This document shows, in pieces, positions 34,276 to 42,642 of a stretch of DNA of 64,000 bases; positions within the stretch are counted from its first letter, which is position 1; each line of letters starts with the position of its first letter. The notes under the pieces were generated by a model, which ran no database searches, was not told the DNA's origin, and worked only from the letters and a program-made list of their open reading frames with translations. The DNA comes from Desulfovibrio sp. X2 (GTDB lineage: Bacteria; Desulfobacterota; Desulfovibrionia; Desulfovibrionales; Desulfovibrionaceae): the NCBI RefSeq assembly GCF_000422205.1, contig NZ_ATHV01000014.1, positions 1-64,000 of the forward strand, in the 5' to 3' direction. The translations under genes and the position numbers were made by a program.

Positions 34276-35790
34276 ATGACCGGCCAGACGATAGGACAGG
34301 CGATGGGGCCTCTTACAGGCCAGTTGGCGGGCCAGATGGCTGGGCAAATTGCGGGGCAGGCGCCGAGCCTGTGGCTGCTGCTCCTGCCGCACCTCCTGCT
34401 CGCGGGCGGGGCGCTGGCCGTCTTCACGGCCGGGGCCTTCTGGCGCACGCGGCCGGTGCGCACGCTCTTCGTCCTCTCCGCCGCCTCGGCCCTGCTGGCC
34501 TGCGGCGCGGCCCTGGCCCTGCCCGCGCTCACCGGCGGCGCGATCCCCGACGCCTCGGGCCTTTCGGCCATGCTCGACAGCGGCCCCTACGCCCGCTTCT
34601 ACCTCGTGCTGCTCACGGGACTCACCTTCACGGCCCTGCTCTTCCTGGCCAACTACGCCCGGCAGCGGGGCTTCGAGGAGGACGAGCCCTACGCCCTGGT
34701 GCTCCTGGCCGCGCTCGGGGCCATGCTCCTGGCGCAGGCGGTCAACTGGGTGATCTTCTTCCTGGGCCTGGAGACGCTCTCCATCCCGCTCTACGTGATC
34801 ATCGCCGCGCGGCGGGGCGATCCGAAGAGCGGCGAGGCGGCGGTCAAGTACTTCGTCATGGGCGCGGTGGCCAGCGCGGTGCTGCTCTTCGGCATCGCCC
34901 TGCTCTACGCGGCCACGGGCACGGCCGAAATCGCGGCCGGGCTCTCGCAGCCCATGAGCGGCACGGGGCTTTTGGGCCTCGGCTTCCTGCTCGCCGGGCT
35001 CGGCTTCAAGCTTTCCCTGGTGCCTTTCCACCTCTGGACGCCGGACGTCTACGAGGGCGCGCCCGCGCCGGTCACGGCCTTCCTCTCCACGGCCTCCAAG
35101 GTGGGCGTGTTCGCGGGGCTTTTGCGGCTCGCGGTGCAGGGCCAGGGGGGCATGTGGGACGGGCTCGCGCTCGTGCTCTGGGTGCTGGCGGCCGCGACCA
35201 TGGCGGGCGGCAACCTCGGCGCGCTCGCGCAGGGCAGGGTCAAGCGGATGCTGGCCTATTCCTCGGTGGCCCAGATGGGCTACCTGCTCATGGCCCTGCT
35301 CGCCGTGCCCGCGGCCGGGCCCGGGCCGATCATGTTCTACAGCGCGGTCTACGCGCTCATGGACCTGGGCGCGTTCGGCGGGCTCGGCCTGCTCTCGCCG
35401 CGCGAGGGTGATCTGAACGAGTTCGGGGATTTTTCCGGGCTCGGCTACGCCAGGCCCTTCACGGCCGGGATCTTCGCCTTCTCGATCCTGGCCCTGGCCG
35501 GACTGCCGCCCACGGGCGGGTTCGTGGGCAAGTTCCTGCTCTTCGCGGCCACGCTGCGCGCGGGCTACACCATCCTGGCGGCGCTCGGCGTGCTCACGGC
35601 CGTCATCTCCATGGGCTACTACCTGCGCCTGCTCGCGGCGCTGTACATGCGCCCCGCCGAGGAAGCGTCCGCCAAGGGCCTGCCCACCACGGCCTCGGGC
35701 GGCGTGGCCCTGGTCCTGGTGGCGTTCCTCATCCTGCTCCTCGGGATCGTGCCCTCGCCGGTCATCAGCGCCCTGGCCGCCCTGCATTGA
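34276..35790 (+). CDS. nuoN: NADH-quinone oxidoreductase subunit N
   Basis: A 504-residue antiporter-like subunit that closes the operon. Signature stretches include VNWVIFFLGLETLSIPLYV, KLSLVPFHLWTPDVYEGAPAPVTAF and ALAGLPPTGGFVGKF. The first 28 residues are odd: a hydrophilic lead with repeated GQ units (GQLA, GQMA, GQIA, GQAP) before the first membrane helix, unlike typical NuoN. The start at 34276 is supported by AAGGAGG five bases upstream, so the repeat lead is likely translated. A dispersed intergenic repeat follows two bases after the stop. Confidence 0.94.
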   Translation: MTGQTIGQAMGPLTGQLAGQMAGQIAGQAPSLWLLLLPHLLLAGGALAVFTAGAFWRTRPVRTLFVLSAASALLACGAALALPALTGGAIPDASGLSAMLDSGPYARFYLVLLTGLTFTALLFLANYARQRGFEEDEPYALVLLAALGAMLLAQAVNWVIFFLGLETLSIPLYVIIAARRGDPKSGEAAVKYFVMGAVASAVLLFGIALLYAATGTAEIAAGLSQPMSGTGLLGLGFLLAGLGFKLSLVPFHLWTPDVYEGAPAPVTAFLSTASKVGVFAGLLRLAVQGQGGMWDGLALVLWVLAAATMAGGNLGALAQGRVKRMLAYSSVAQMGYLLMALLAVPAAGPGPIMFYSAVYALMDLGAFGGLGLLSPREGDLNEFGDFSGLGYARPFTAGIFAFSILALAGLPPTGGFVGKFLLFAATLRAGYTILAALGVLTAVISMGYYLRLLAALYMRPAEEASAKGLPTTASGGVALVLVAFLILLLGIVPSPVISALAALH

Positions 35791-35791
35791 C

Positions 35792-35867
35792 GTGACGTCC
35801 GCACAATACGCGAAGCCGTATTTTGCGGAGGACCGCTTCGCCGAAAGACACGGGTTTCGGCTCGCTC
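35792..35867 (+). repeat. Dispersed intergenic repeat, copy A
   Basis: This 76-bp segment right after nuoN matches, without gaps, the reverse complement of 45898-45973: I count 64 of 76 identical positions by eye. It contains an imperfect hairpin (TCCGCACAATACG with CGTATTTTGCGGA, 35798-35830) and a smaller one (CCGAAA/TTTCGG). It may work as a transcription terminator or RNA-stabilising element between the convergent nuoN and cysteine desulfidase genes, or it may be a small mobile repeat. Confidence 0.75.
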
Positions 35868-35883
35868 TCCCTCGAATAGTCCC

Positions 35884-37146
35884 CTAGCGCTGCAAAAGCC
35901 TGAGAACGGCCACGTCCACGGCCGCGAAGCCCATGCTCGAGAGTTCGCCGAGCGCCTGCGAGGTGCGGCGGAAGTCGGGGTCGACCACGCCCTCGGCCCC
36001 GCGCATGGCCGGGCCGTGCAGCGCCAGGAGATGCGCGCCCCAGGCCTCGGCCGCGGCCGTGCCCACCTTGAGCGCGCAGCCCGCCTTGGCCCCGTCGCAG
36101 ATCATGCCGAGCACCGAGGACAGCACCAGGGCCACGGCCTGCTCCGCCTGCGCGGCGCTGCCGCCCGCCAGGCGCACCAGGGCCGCTGCGGCACCCGCGC
36201 CCGCGGCCACGGCGCAGCCGCAGATGGGCGTGAGCCGCCCGGTGCGGGCCTTGATGGCCCCGGTCACGAGGTGGGAGAGCGCCAGGGCCTCGGCCAGCTC
36301 GCGCGGGCTCCTGCTCCAGGCCGCGGCGGCCAGGGCGGGCGGGATGATCGCGGTCAGGCCGTGGTTGCCCGAGCCCGCGCTGCTCATCACGGCCTGCCGG
36401 GCGCCTGCCATGCGCACGTCGGCCGCGGCCGTGGTCGCGGCCTTGATGCGCGCGCCCAGGTCGTCCTCGCGCGCGAAGGCGGCCAGGGTATGGCCCGCGC
36501 CCAGGCCGTGGGGCTCGGCCAGCCCCATCGCGGCCACGGCCGTGTTCAGCTCGGCGCCGCTGCGCAGGAAGTCGGCCAGCTCCTCGTCCACCTCGGAGGC
36601 GAAGGTCCAGAGGTCGTCGAAGGCGGCGCGCTGCAGGTCCGCGAGATAGGGGGGGAGATGGTCGGCGGCGTGCGCGTCCGCGGCGCGGAACACGACCTCG
36701 CCCTCCAGGCGCACCTCGGCCAGGTGGTCGTGGCGGCCCGCGACCACGGCAAGGGCCCGGCGCGTGTCGCCGACGAGCTCCACCTCGGCATAGACCACGG
36801 GCACGTCCTGCACGATCTCCTGGCTCACGGCGCCCGCGTCGCAGAGCGCGGCTGCCAGGGCCACGTCGTCCTCGGTGATGTTGCGCAGGGCCTCGAGCCC
36901 GGCCTCGGCGTCGCCCGCGAGCGCGCCCAGGGCGGCAGCCGCGAGGTTGCCCGCAAGGCCGCCCGTGCCCGGGATGCCGACGGATTTGCCGTTCTTGAAG
37001 ATGTTGGCGGAAAGGCGGAGGTGGATGCGCCGCGCGGGTTCGCCCAGGCGGGCGGCGGCAGCGGCGGCGGCCAGGGCCACGGCGCCGGGCTCGGTGCAGC
37101 CGAGCGCGGTCTTGACCTCGGCGCTGAAGAAGGCGTTCAGGTCCAT
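35884..37146 (-). CDS. UPF0597 / L-cysteine desulfidase family protein
   Basis: A 420-residue protein of the CyuA (YhaM) family, related to the serine dehydratase alpha chain. Members use a [4Fe-4S] cluster to split L-cysteine into sulfide, ammonia and pyruvate. Candidate cluster ligands are Cys in LGCTEPGAVAL near residue 16, in TPICGCAVAAG and in MICDGAKAGC. Other family stretches are FKNGKSVGIPGTGGLAG and SSAGSGNHGLTAIIPP. ATG at 37146 begins the conserved sequence (MDLNAFFSAEVKTALGC). It is convergent with nuoN and stands alone. Assignment is by family resemblance; substrate is likely cysteine but not proven. Confidence 0.85.
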   Translation of the reverse strand: MDLNAFFSAEVKTALGCTEPGAVALAAAAAAARLGEPARRIHLRLSANIFKNGKSVGIPGTGGLAGNLAAAALGALAGDAEAGLEALRNITEDDVALAAALCDAGAVSQEIVQDVPVVYAEVELVGDTRRALAVVAGRHDHLAEVRLEGEVVFRAADAHAADHLPPYLADLQRAAFDDLWTFASEVDEELADFLRSGAELNTAVAAMGLAEPHGLGAGHTLAAFAREDDLGARIKAATTAAADVRMAGARQAVMSSAGSGNHGLTAIIPPALAAAAWSRSPRELAEALALSHLVTGAIKARTGRLTPICGCAVAAGAGAAAALVRLAGGSAAQAEQAVALVLSSVLGMICDGAKAGCALKVGTAAAEAWGAHLLALHGPAMRGAEGVVDPDFRRTSQALGELSSMGFAAVDVAVLRLLQR

Positions 37147-37413
37147 GTCTGTCCCCAGCACACGTCGCAGGTGCGCGAGTTTGCCGCGCGCCGGAGATAC
37201 GGCGCGCGGACGACTCACGACCTAGCGGACTTGCCCGCGAGGGGCAAGCCCGCCGTGCTCAGGGAAGGGGATTGCAGGCGAGCCGGAGCGGGGAGCGCGC
37301 GCGTCCGCTGTCCGGTCCCGCGCCGCAAGGGCGCGAAGGACCGCAGGACGCATGGTCCCGGTGCGCCGCGCAGGCCACAGGCCAGGCGCGGCAACGGCCC
37401 CGGTCGAGGGACC

Positions 37414-37575
37414 CTACTTCTTGGACAGTTCGCCGGTGAGGTAGCGGTTTTGTCGGATGACGTCGCGCGCCAGCTGGTTCATCTGGACCGCGCGGTCATT
37501 CTGCTGCCGGGCCAGCTCCATGAGAGCGTCGCCCGCCGCCTTTTCCCTGAGGGTGCGATTTGGGTTGTCTGACAT
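37414..37575 (-). CDS. Small hypothetical protein (53 residues)
   Basis: A short, soluble, helix-prone and Arg/Gln/Asn-rich protein beginning MSDNPNRTLREKAAGDALMEL. GGGAGG precedes the ATG by eight bases, and a plausible promoter lies 70-95 bases upstream, which together support a real gene. No known domain is recognised. It is transcribed alone; the 267 bases between it and the cysteine desulfidase gene hold only short GC-rich inverted repeats. Confidence 0.6.
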   Translation of the reverse strand: MSDNPNRTLREKAAGDALMELARQQNDRAVQMNQLARDVIRQNRYLTGELSKK

Positions 37576-37642
37576 GGCAATCCTCCCGCACTTTGGAATC
37601 GCCTCGACCGGTCGGACCGGCCGCAGCGTCGATTCGGAAGGT

Positions 37643-37671
37643 AACATAATTCAATTGACAGTCAAGTTAAA
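37643..37671 (-). promoter_or_regulatory. Possible sigma-70-like promoter for the 53-residue gene
   Basis: On the leftward strand TTTAAC (37671-37666) and TATGTT (37648-37643) are 17 bases apart. Between them lies the small palindrome TTGAC-A-GTCAA (37655-37665), which could be a repressor site. It is AT-rich against a GC-rich background. Confidence 0.4.
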
Positions 37672-38391
37672 AGACCGGCACAAAACCGTTCTTCATGTCG
37701 GCATAGTCGCGAAGCCCAGGGCTGGCAATACGACAAGACTGTTACCCGCAGGGGGTTATGCAGAACATTGATCGACCGATCAGTCTGAATGCCGACTATC
37801 GTTCGCCGGCCAGCCTCCCGCAGCGGAGCAAGCTGACACAATTTTGTCAAACAACGCTCGAATTCTTTTTTCGCCTTTCCCGGGCCGCCAGGCCCTCCCC
37901 CCGTTGCGCAAGGTCGCGGCCGGCTCCACGAAAGGGCCACGCCGCAGGGATCATCGCCTCGCCGCCGAGGACGGCGTGAAGGCGGTGGGCGAGCTTGGCG
38001 GAATGACCTTTTCCTTCGCGGCCGGGCGCGAGGATGCGGGGATGGGCGAACGGACGGCGAACATGGCCGGTGGATGACGCAGGGAGACGGATGCATGTCG
38101 CGAAACCCCGGACGCCTCGTCGGTCTTTTTCAGACCGGGAATCGTTTTGGAAAAAGCGGCGAGCGGCCCCTGCCGCCCCGGAAAAGGGAGCGGTGAAGCT
38201 GCCCGGGTTGCGGGCAGGGCGCACGGCGTCGGCAGCCCTGCGGCCTCGCCCGCGCGGGCAGGCAGCGGCGTAAAGACCGGACGAGACGTCCGGCCCTGCC
38301 GCGGCTGCGGCGGGAGCGGGCCGGAAGCAGCGTCACCGGCAAAGCGGTCGAGGCCGTGCGATACGCCGACGCGTACCGCGCGCGGGCCTTC
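37672..38391. other. Gene-less stretch before the DksA-like gene
   Basis: No frame here looks like a protein. The first part is AT-richer, with small inverted repeats such as TGATC-GACC-GATCA (37769-37782) and TGACA/TTGTCA (37834-37850). From 37870 it becomes GC-rich with low-complexity Arg/Pro/Gly-type frames on all strands. A hairpin GGCCTTC/GAAGGCC at 38385-38407 overlaps the end of the DksA-like gene and may help end its transcript. Otherwise I see nothing assignable. Confidence 0.4.
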
Positions 38392-38736
38392 TTAAATGGC
38401 GAAGGCCAGGCCTTTCTCGAGCCTGGCCTGGCAGTGCACGCAGAGCGTGGCCGTGGGCCGCGCCGCAAGCCGCGCCGTGCCGATGTCGTCCTCGCACTCC
38501 TCGCAGATGCCGAAGTCCGGGGAGTCCAGGCGCGCCAGGGCCTCGCGGACCTCCTTCACGGCGCGGGCCTCGCGCTCGCGCAGGGCCACGTTCAGGCTCT
38601 GCTCGGAAAGCCTGGAAGCGTACTCGTTCTCGTCCGCGCAGGTCTCCGCCGAGGTCTCGGCGGGCGAGATGGCGAGCAGTTCGTCGAGCTTGGCCTCGAG
38701 GGTCCTTCTGATGCTGTTCTTCTGTTCAGGGGTCAT
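38392..38736 (-). CDS. DksA/TraR family zinc-finger protein
   Basis: A 114-residue protein with an N-terminal helical hairpin and a C-terminal zinc finger. The four Cys are in CEECEDDIG and LCVHCQ, with the family spacing and the intervening RLAARPTATLC. Members bind the RNA polymerase secondary channel and alter initiation, often with ppGpp. The tip motif at about residues 35-40 reads DENEYA, so the second Asp of the DxxDxA motif is Glu; activity may differ from E. coli DksA. It stands alone and is divergent from the binding-protein gene. Confidence 0.88.
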   Translation of the reverse strand: MTPEQKNSIRRTLEAKLDELLAISPAETSAETCADENEYASRLSEQSLNVALREREARAVKEVREALARLDSPDFGICEECEDDIGTARLAARPTATLCVHCQARLEKGLAFAI

Positions 38737-38943
38737 TGCTCCGTCCTCACTGGTCGTTCGCTTTCGATGAGCCTATAGGGCGTCGCATACTTGCTGTGTA
38801 ATGACGTGCATTCGTGGCGTTTTCAAGTCGGAATCGCAGATATTTTCCGTCGCCCCGGACGAGGGAGGGGCCTGGCCACTCCCCTCCCGCCGCACTTCGT
38901 GCTAGAATGCATACTGCATATGGCGAGCCAAGTGGAGGAACAG

Positions 38944-39831
38944 ATGCATCGCGCCGTCCGGCTCTTCGCCGTCATCTTCGTGCTTGTCGCCGTCCCGCGC
39001 GCCTTCGCGGTCGAGACGGTGATCTTCGCCTTCGATCCCCAGCACGCGCCCTACACGCTCATGGAGGAGGGGCGGCCGGGGGGCTTCGCCCTGGACCTCC
39101 TGCAGGAGGCCCTGGCCGGGACGCAATACCACGTGGAGGCAGTGGCCGCGCGCTGGGAAGAGGCGCAGAAGATGCTCGAGACGGGCATGGCGGACATCGT
39201 GGCCGGGCTCGCGCGCACGCCCGGGCTCGAGGAGCGCGTGCTCTTCAGCCGCCTGCCCTTCGCGGCCGTGCGCACGGTCCTGCTGGTGCGCCTGGACTCC
39301 CCCTACCAGACGATCGCGGATCTCGCGGACAGACACGTGGCGCTCGAGCGCGGCGCCGATTTCACCAAGGGACTGCTCGCGCGCGACGGCCTCGCCCCGG
39401 TCTTCTACCCCACCGAACTCGACGCCCTGCACGCCATGCTCGACGGGCAGGCCGAGGCCTTCTGCGGCACGGGCAAGTCCGCCTGGGCGGCCCTGACCCC
39501 GGCGCAACGGACCACGGTGCGCCAGATCGGCGAGCCCATCTACCAGGGCCCGCTCTACTACGCCCTGAACCGTCGGCGCACGGGCCTGCTCACCGCGCTG
39601 AACCAGGGGCTGGACAGGGCCATGTCCGACGGCGCCTACGTGCGCCTGTACGCCAAGTGGTTCGGCGTGCCGCCGAGCGAGGAGCTGCTGCAGCCCCTTC
39701 CGACGGCCTCTGCCGCGGGCCCCACGGCCGCGCCTGGCGGCGCCGCGGCAGGTGCCGCCCCGGACAAGACGCCCGCCGGGTCCGCCAAGGCCCCGCAGGA
39801 CGGAACCGAGGCGGGCACGGCTCGGCCTTAG
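38944..39831 (+). CDS. Periplasmic solute-binding protein, family 3 type
   Basis: A 295-residue protein with a clear signal peptide (MHRAVRLFAVIFVLVAVPRAFA, cut near residue 22) and an SBP_bac_3 domain: APYTLMEEGRPGGFALDLLQEAL, GMADIVAGLARTPGLEERVLFS and GLDRAMSDGAYVRLYAKWFG. Such proteins bind amino acids or other small polar ligands in the periplasm. The last 50 residues are an Ala/Pro/Gly-rich tail, probably disordered. GGAGG lies five bases before ATG 38944. No transporter genes adjoin, so it may serve a distant transporter or a sensor. The 3' end overlaps the convergent flavoprotein gene by 4 bases. Confidence 0.85.
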   Translation: MHRAVRLFAVIFVLVAVPRAFAVETVIFAFDPQHAPYTLMEEGRPGGFALDLLQEALAGTQYHVEAVAARWEEAQKMLETGMADIVAGLARTPGLEERVLFSRLPFAAVRTVLLVRLDSPYQTIADLADRHVALERGADFTKGLLARDGLAPVFYPTELDALHAMLDGQAEAFCGTGKSAWAALTPAQRTTVRQIGEPIYQGPLYYALNRRRTGLLTALNQGLDRAMSDGAYVRLYAKWFGVPPSEELLQPLPTASAAGPTAAPGGAAAGAAPDKTPAGSAKAPQDGTEAGTARP

Positions 39832-41189
39832 CCGACCATGTAGCGCAGGTAGTAGCCCAGGGTGGGATAGGCCAGGGGGAGGCGCGCCAGCTCCCGCGCG
39901 GGGATGCGCTGCCGCACGGCCAGGGCGAAAAGGTTGGCCAGCTCCTCGGCCCCGTGTCCGACCATATGCGCGCCGAGCACCGCGCCGCCGCCCGGCTCCA
40001 CCAGGAGCTTGGACGCCGCGTGGCGCTGGCCCAGGCGCTTCCAGGAAAAGCTGTCCGCAAGGCCGTGCTCCTTCTTCTCGAAGGGCACGCCGCGCTGCAC
40101 GAGCTCCTCTTCGTTCTCGCCCACGGCGCAGATGGGCGGCAGGCTGAAGCAGACGCGCGGCACCCCCCGGTAGTCCACCTCCTTCTCCTCGCCCGCGGCG
40201 ATGTTGGCGGCCGCGACGCGGCCCTGCATGTCCGCCGTGGGCGTCAGGGGATAGGGGGCGCGGCAGCAGTCGCCCACCGCGTAGATGTGCGGGTTCGAGA
40301 CCGAGCGCATGGTCGAGGCCACGCGGATGCCCTGTTCCGAGAAGGCCACCCCCGCGGCGTCCAGGCCGAGCCCGTCGAGATCTGCCACGCGGCCCGCGCC
40401 GTGCACGGCCATGTCGCAGGCGAGCTCGGTCGCCCCGTCCCTGCCCGCGCGCACGACGAGCCCGTCCTTCTCCCGCCGAACGGAGTGGAGCGGCGCATCG
40501 AGCCGCACGTCGATGCCCGCCTCGGCCGTGGCCGTGAGCAGCACCTGGACCATGTCCGGGTCGAAGCCCTTCAGCGGACGCGCGCTGCGGTGCACGATGG
40601 CCACCTCTGCCCCGGCCCGGCGCGCGGCGTGGGCGAACTCGAAGGAGATATAGCCGCCGCCCACGAAGACCAGGCGGCGCGGCAGGCTCCGAAGCGCCAG
40701 GAAATCGTCCGAGGAGGAGAGAAGCCCGGCGCCCGGCTCCGACAGCGGCCGCGGCCGCTGGCCCACGGCCACCACCGCGTGGCCGAAGCCGAGCGTGCGC
40801 GTTCCCCCCTCGTGCAGCGCGACCTCGATGCGCTCGCGGTCGATGAAGCGGCCCCGGCCGGAAACGGTCTCGATGCCGAGCTCGGCGTAGGCCTCGCGGA
40901 TGGACTCGGCGCGGCCGTCGACGAAGGAGGCGCGGAGCCTGGCCATCCCCTGCCAAGAGAGCTCGGGCAGGGCGGCCACGCCGCTCCCCAGCAGCCCCTC
41001 GGCCAGGTGCAGGGCCTCGGGCGCGGCGAGCAGCGCCTTCTTGGGATTGCAGCCCCTGAGCGGGCAGGTGCCGCCGAAGCCGTAGTCTTCCACCAGGGCC
41101 ACGGACAGCCCGGCCCGGATGCAGGCAGCGGCAGCGGCCCCTCCCCCGGGGCCCGCGCCCAGCACCACGATGTCGAAACGCTCGGTCAT
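39828..41189 (-). CDS. Pyridine nucleotide-disulfide oxidoreductase (dihydrolipoamide dehydrogenase/mercuric reductase-like)
   Basis: A 453-residue FAD enzyme. FAD motif VVLGAGPGGGAAAAA is at residues 8-22, the redox-active disulfide is GGTCPLRGCNPKK (C-x4-C, about 40-52), the NAD(P) motif is FVGGGYISFEFAHAARRAG (about 175), and the second FAD motif is IYAVGDC. The C-terminal dimerisation domain ends LAYPTLGYYLRYMVG; the His-Glu dyad of classical members (HPT...E) is not present, since Ala-Tyr stands before PTL and no Glu follows. So the reaction may differ from lipoamide dehydrogenase. The substrate is unknown. Single gene, convergent with the binding-protein gene. Confidence 0.85.
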   Translation of the reverse strand: MTERFDIVVLGAGPGGGAAAAACIRAGLSVALVEDYGFGGTCPLRGCNPKKALLAAPEALHLAEGLLGSGVAALPELSWQGMARLRASFVDGRAESIREAYAELGIETVSGRGRFIDRERIEVALHEGGTRTLGFGHAVVAVGQRPRPLSEPGAGLLSSSDDFLALRSLPRRLVFVGGGYISFEFAHAARRAGAEVAIVHRSARPLKGFDPDMVQVLLTATAEAGIDVRLDAPLHSVRREKDGLVVRAGRDGATELACDMAVHGAGRVADLDGLGLDAAGVAFSEQGIRVASTMRSVSNPHIYAVGDCCRAPYPLTPTADMQGRVAAANIAAGEEKEVDYRGVPRVCFSLPPICAVGENEEELVQRGVPFEKKEHGLADSFSWKRLGQRHAASKLLVEPGGGAVLGAHMVGHGAEELANLFALAVRQRIPARELARLPLAYPTLGYYLRYMVG

Positions 41190-41544
41190 GGACTCTCCTC
41201 TCTGCTTTCCTGCGGGCAGCCCGCCGCCGCCTTTCGCGGTCCGCGCGCGGCCGCCGAAAAAGGCCTTTCTCCCTCCCTTATACGGAAATCGCGGCTCAAG
41301 TGAAGGAGCAAAACCCCGGGCCCGTCCGCGGGAGAGACCGGCGGCGTGACGAAGGTAAACGAGAGGAGCGGATGTCTTTCCGACCGGAAAGCCGGGCAGG
41401 ACAGGGCAGTCCGGGAACGGGCAAAGGACCTGGAAACGGACTGGGCGAACGGCCGGTAGTGCCCGCCGGCCGTCGCTTCCGGAGCCTCGGCAACTGTCAA
41501 CTATTCCGACTTCGGCTGTCGTGGGGCATTACATATTTGCCATC

Positions 41545-41564
41545 TTATGTCAGATCTGACATAA
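41545..41564. promoter_or_regulatory. Perfect 20-bp palindrome, probable operator of the PEP-CTERM gene
   Basis: TTATGTCAGATCTGACATAA is a perfect palindrome about 90 bases before the start codon. Its outer part, TATGTCA-N4-TGACATA, is found again upstream of the AOR gene at 47987-48004. A dimeric regulator is implied; which one is unknown. Confidence 0.65.
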
Positions 41565-41598
41565 ATTCAGCATCAGTAAATCCGATGGGTTCCCCTAA

Positions 41599-41614
41599 CG
41601 GCCTGGCCCTTGCA
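41599..41614 (+). promoter_or_regulatory. Possible sigma-54 promoter of the PEP-CTERM gene
   Basis: CGGCCTG-GCCC-TTGCA keeps the invariant GG and GC pair with correct 10-base spacing and a full TTGCA, but has three mismatches to TGGCACR. It lies 40 bases before the ATG and about 45-50 bases after the centre of the palindrome. PEP-CTERM genes are often sigma-54 dependent in other bacteria, which adds weak support. Confidence 0.4.
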
Positions 41615-41653
41615 CTATACCCGCCAAAGCGTGCCGACCCTGGGAGGAATGTC

Positions 41654-42520
41654 ATGGCTACCTTCAAAAAGATGCTCGCAGCAGTCCTTTTGTCTCTGGG
41701 GATCTTCATAGCAGGCGCCGGACAGGCGTCCGCGGTCACCATCCTGCCGGACCCGACGATCTACGCGCACCAGTACGACCAGTTCTACTCGTACTCGGCC
41801 AAGCTGCTCACGGCCATGGGCTTCTCGGGCTTCGACGTGCCCACCGGCACGGGCGGCCTGGACGTGCTCGTCTACACCGGCGCCTCGGGCCAGGACAACG
41901 ACCCCGTGGGCGGCGGCTACGTGCTCCAGGACCCGCTGCACGCACCCGCGGGCGGCGTGACCACCTTCTCGGGCGTCTGGGGCGCGGGCAACGCCTCGGT
42001 CAAGGGCCCGGTCACCGTGGACACCCTCGTGGACTACCTGCACACCTTCGGCCCCGACATCAACATCCCGGTCTTCAACTTCGACATGAACCAGACCGGC
42101 GCCGGGCCAGACCTCGACGTGGTGGGCAACGTCTCCGTCGTCGACCCGAACACCAACTCGGTCATCGCCTCCTGGGCCTTCGACAACCTGAACGACGGCA
42201 TCTTCGAGCCCACCGAGTGGGTGCTCTCCCCCGGCACCATCACCGAGGGCCCCTACACCGTGGACAACAACAAGGGCTCCGGCAAGCTGGACTTCGTGGT
42301 CTACGCCCCGACCATGGACCTCAGCCAGTACACCGGCAAGGGCTACATCTTCGAAACCGACTTCCGGATGCAGCGTCTGAACGACGGCTTCGAGGAGCTG
42401 TTCCTGACCGGCGCCTTCGCACCGGACGCGCCCACCCCGACCCCGGAGCCCGCCTCCCTGATCCTCGCCGGTTCCGGCCTGCTCGGCCTGGTCGCCGCGC
42501 GGCGCAGGAAGAGGTCTTAA
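41654..42520 (+). CDS. PEP-CTERM sorting-signal protein
   Basis: A 288-residue secreted protein. A signal peptide (MATFKKMLAAVLLSLGIFIAG, cut after QASA) is followed by a beta-rich, Gly/Thr/Asp-rich body, and then the C-terminal sorting tag: TPEPASLILAG, a hydrophobic stretch, and RRRKRS. PEP-CTERM proteins are cut by an exosortase and sent to the cell surface, often along with exopolysaccharide. No exosortase or polysaccharide gene is in the window, so processing must come from elsewhere. GGGAGG lies seven bases before the ATG. The upstream palindrome and sigma-54-like site suggest tight control. The mature function is unknown. Confidence 0.9.
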   Translation: MATFKKMLAAVLLSLGIFIAGAGQASAVTILPDPTIYAHQYDQFYSYSAKLLTAMGFSGFDVPTGTGGLDVLVYTGASGQDNDPVGGGYVLQDPLHAPAGGVTTFSGVWGAGNASVKGPVTVDTLVDYLHTFGPDINIPVFNFDMNQTGAGPDLDVVGNVSVVDPNTNSVIASWAFDNLNDGIFEPTEWVLSPGTITEGPYTVDNNKGSGKLDFVVYAPTMDLSQYTGKGYIFETDFRMQRLNDGFEELFLTGAFAPDAPTPTPEPASLILAGSGLLGLVAARRRKRS

Positions 42521-42572
42521 GCGCAAAACCGCCCCTCCCCTCCCCCTCCGGTCCTCCGGAGAGGGAAAAGAG

Positions 42573-42606
42573 AAGGCCCCGGACAGCGGTTGCTGTCCGG
42601 GGCCTT
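42573..42606. terminator. Terminator-like hairpin after the PEP-CTERM gene
   Basis: A perfect 15-bp stem (AAGGCCCCGGACAGC, 42573-42587, with 42592-42606) around a 4-base loop. It sits between the convergent PEP-CTERM and mqnD genes. The A-run and T-run at its edges are short, so it can serve both directions. Confidence 0.75.
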
Positions 42607-42642
42607 CCAATCTGTGGCCGGAAGCGGGGCAGGCCCCGCCGT

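Noticed and set aside
41523-41540. Sigma-54 promoter with TGGGGC and TTGC upstream of the palindrome
   Set aside because: The GG to GC distance is two bases too long for a -24/-12 promoter; the element at 41599-41614 has correct spacing.
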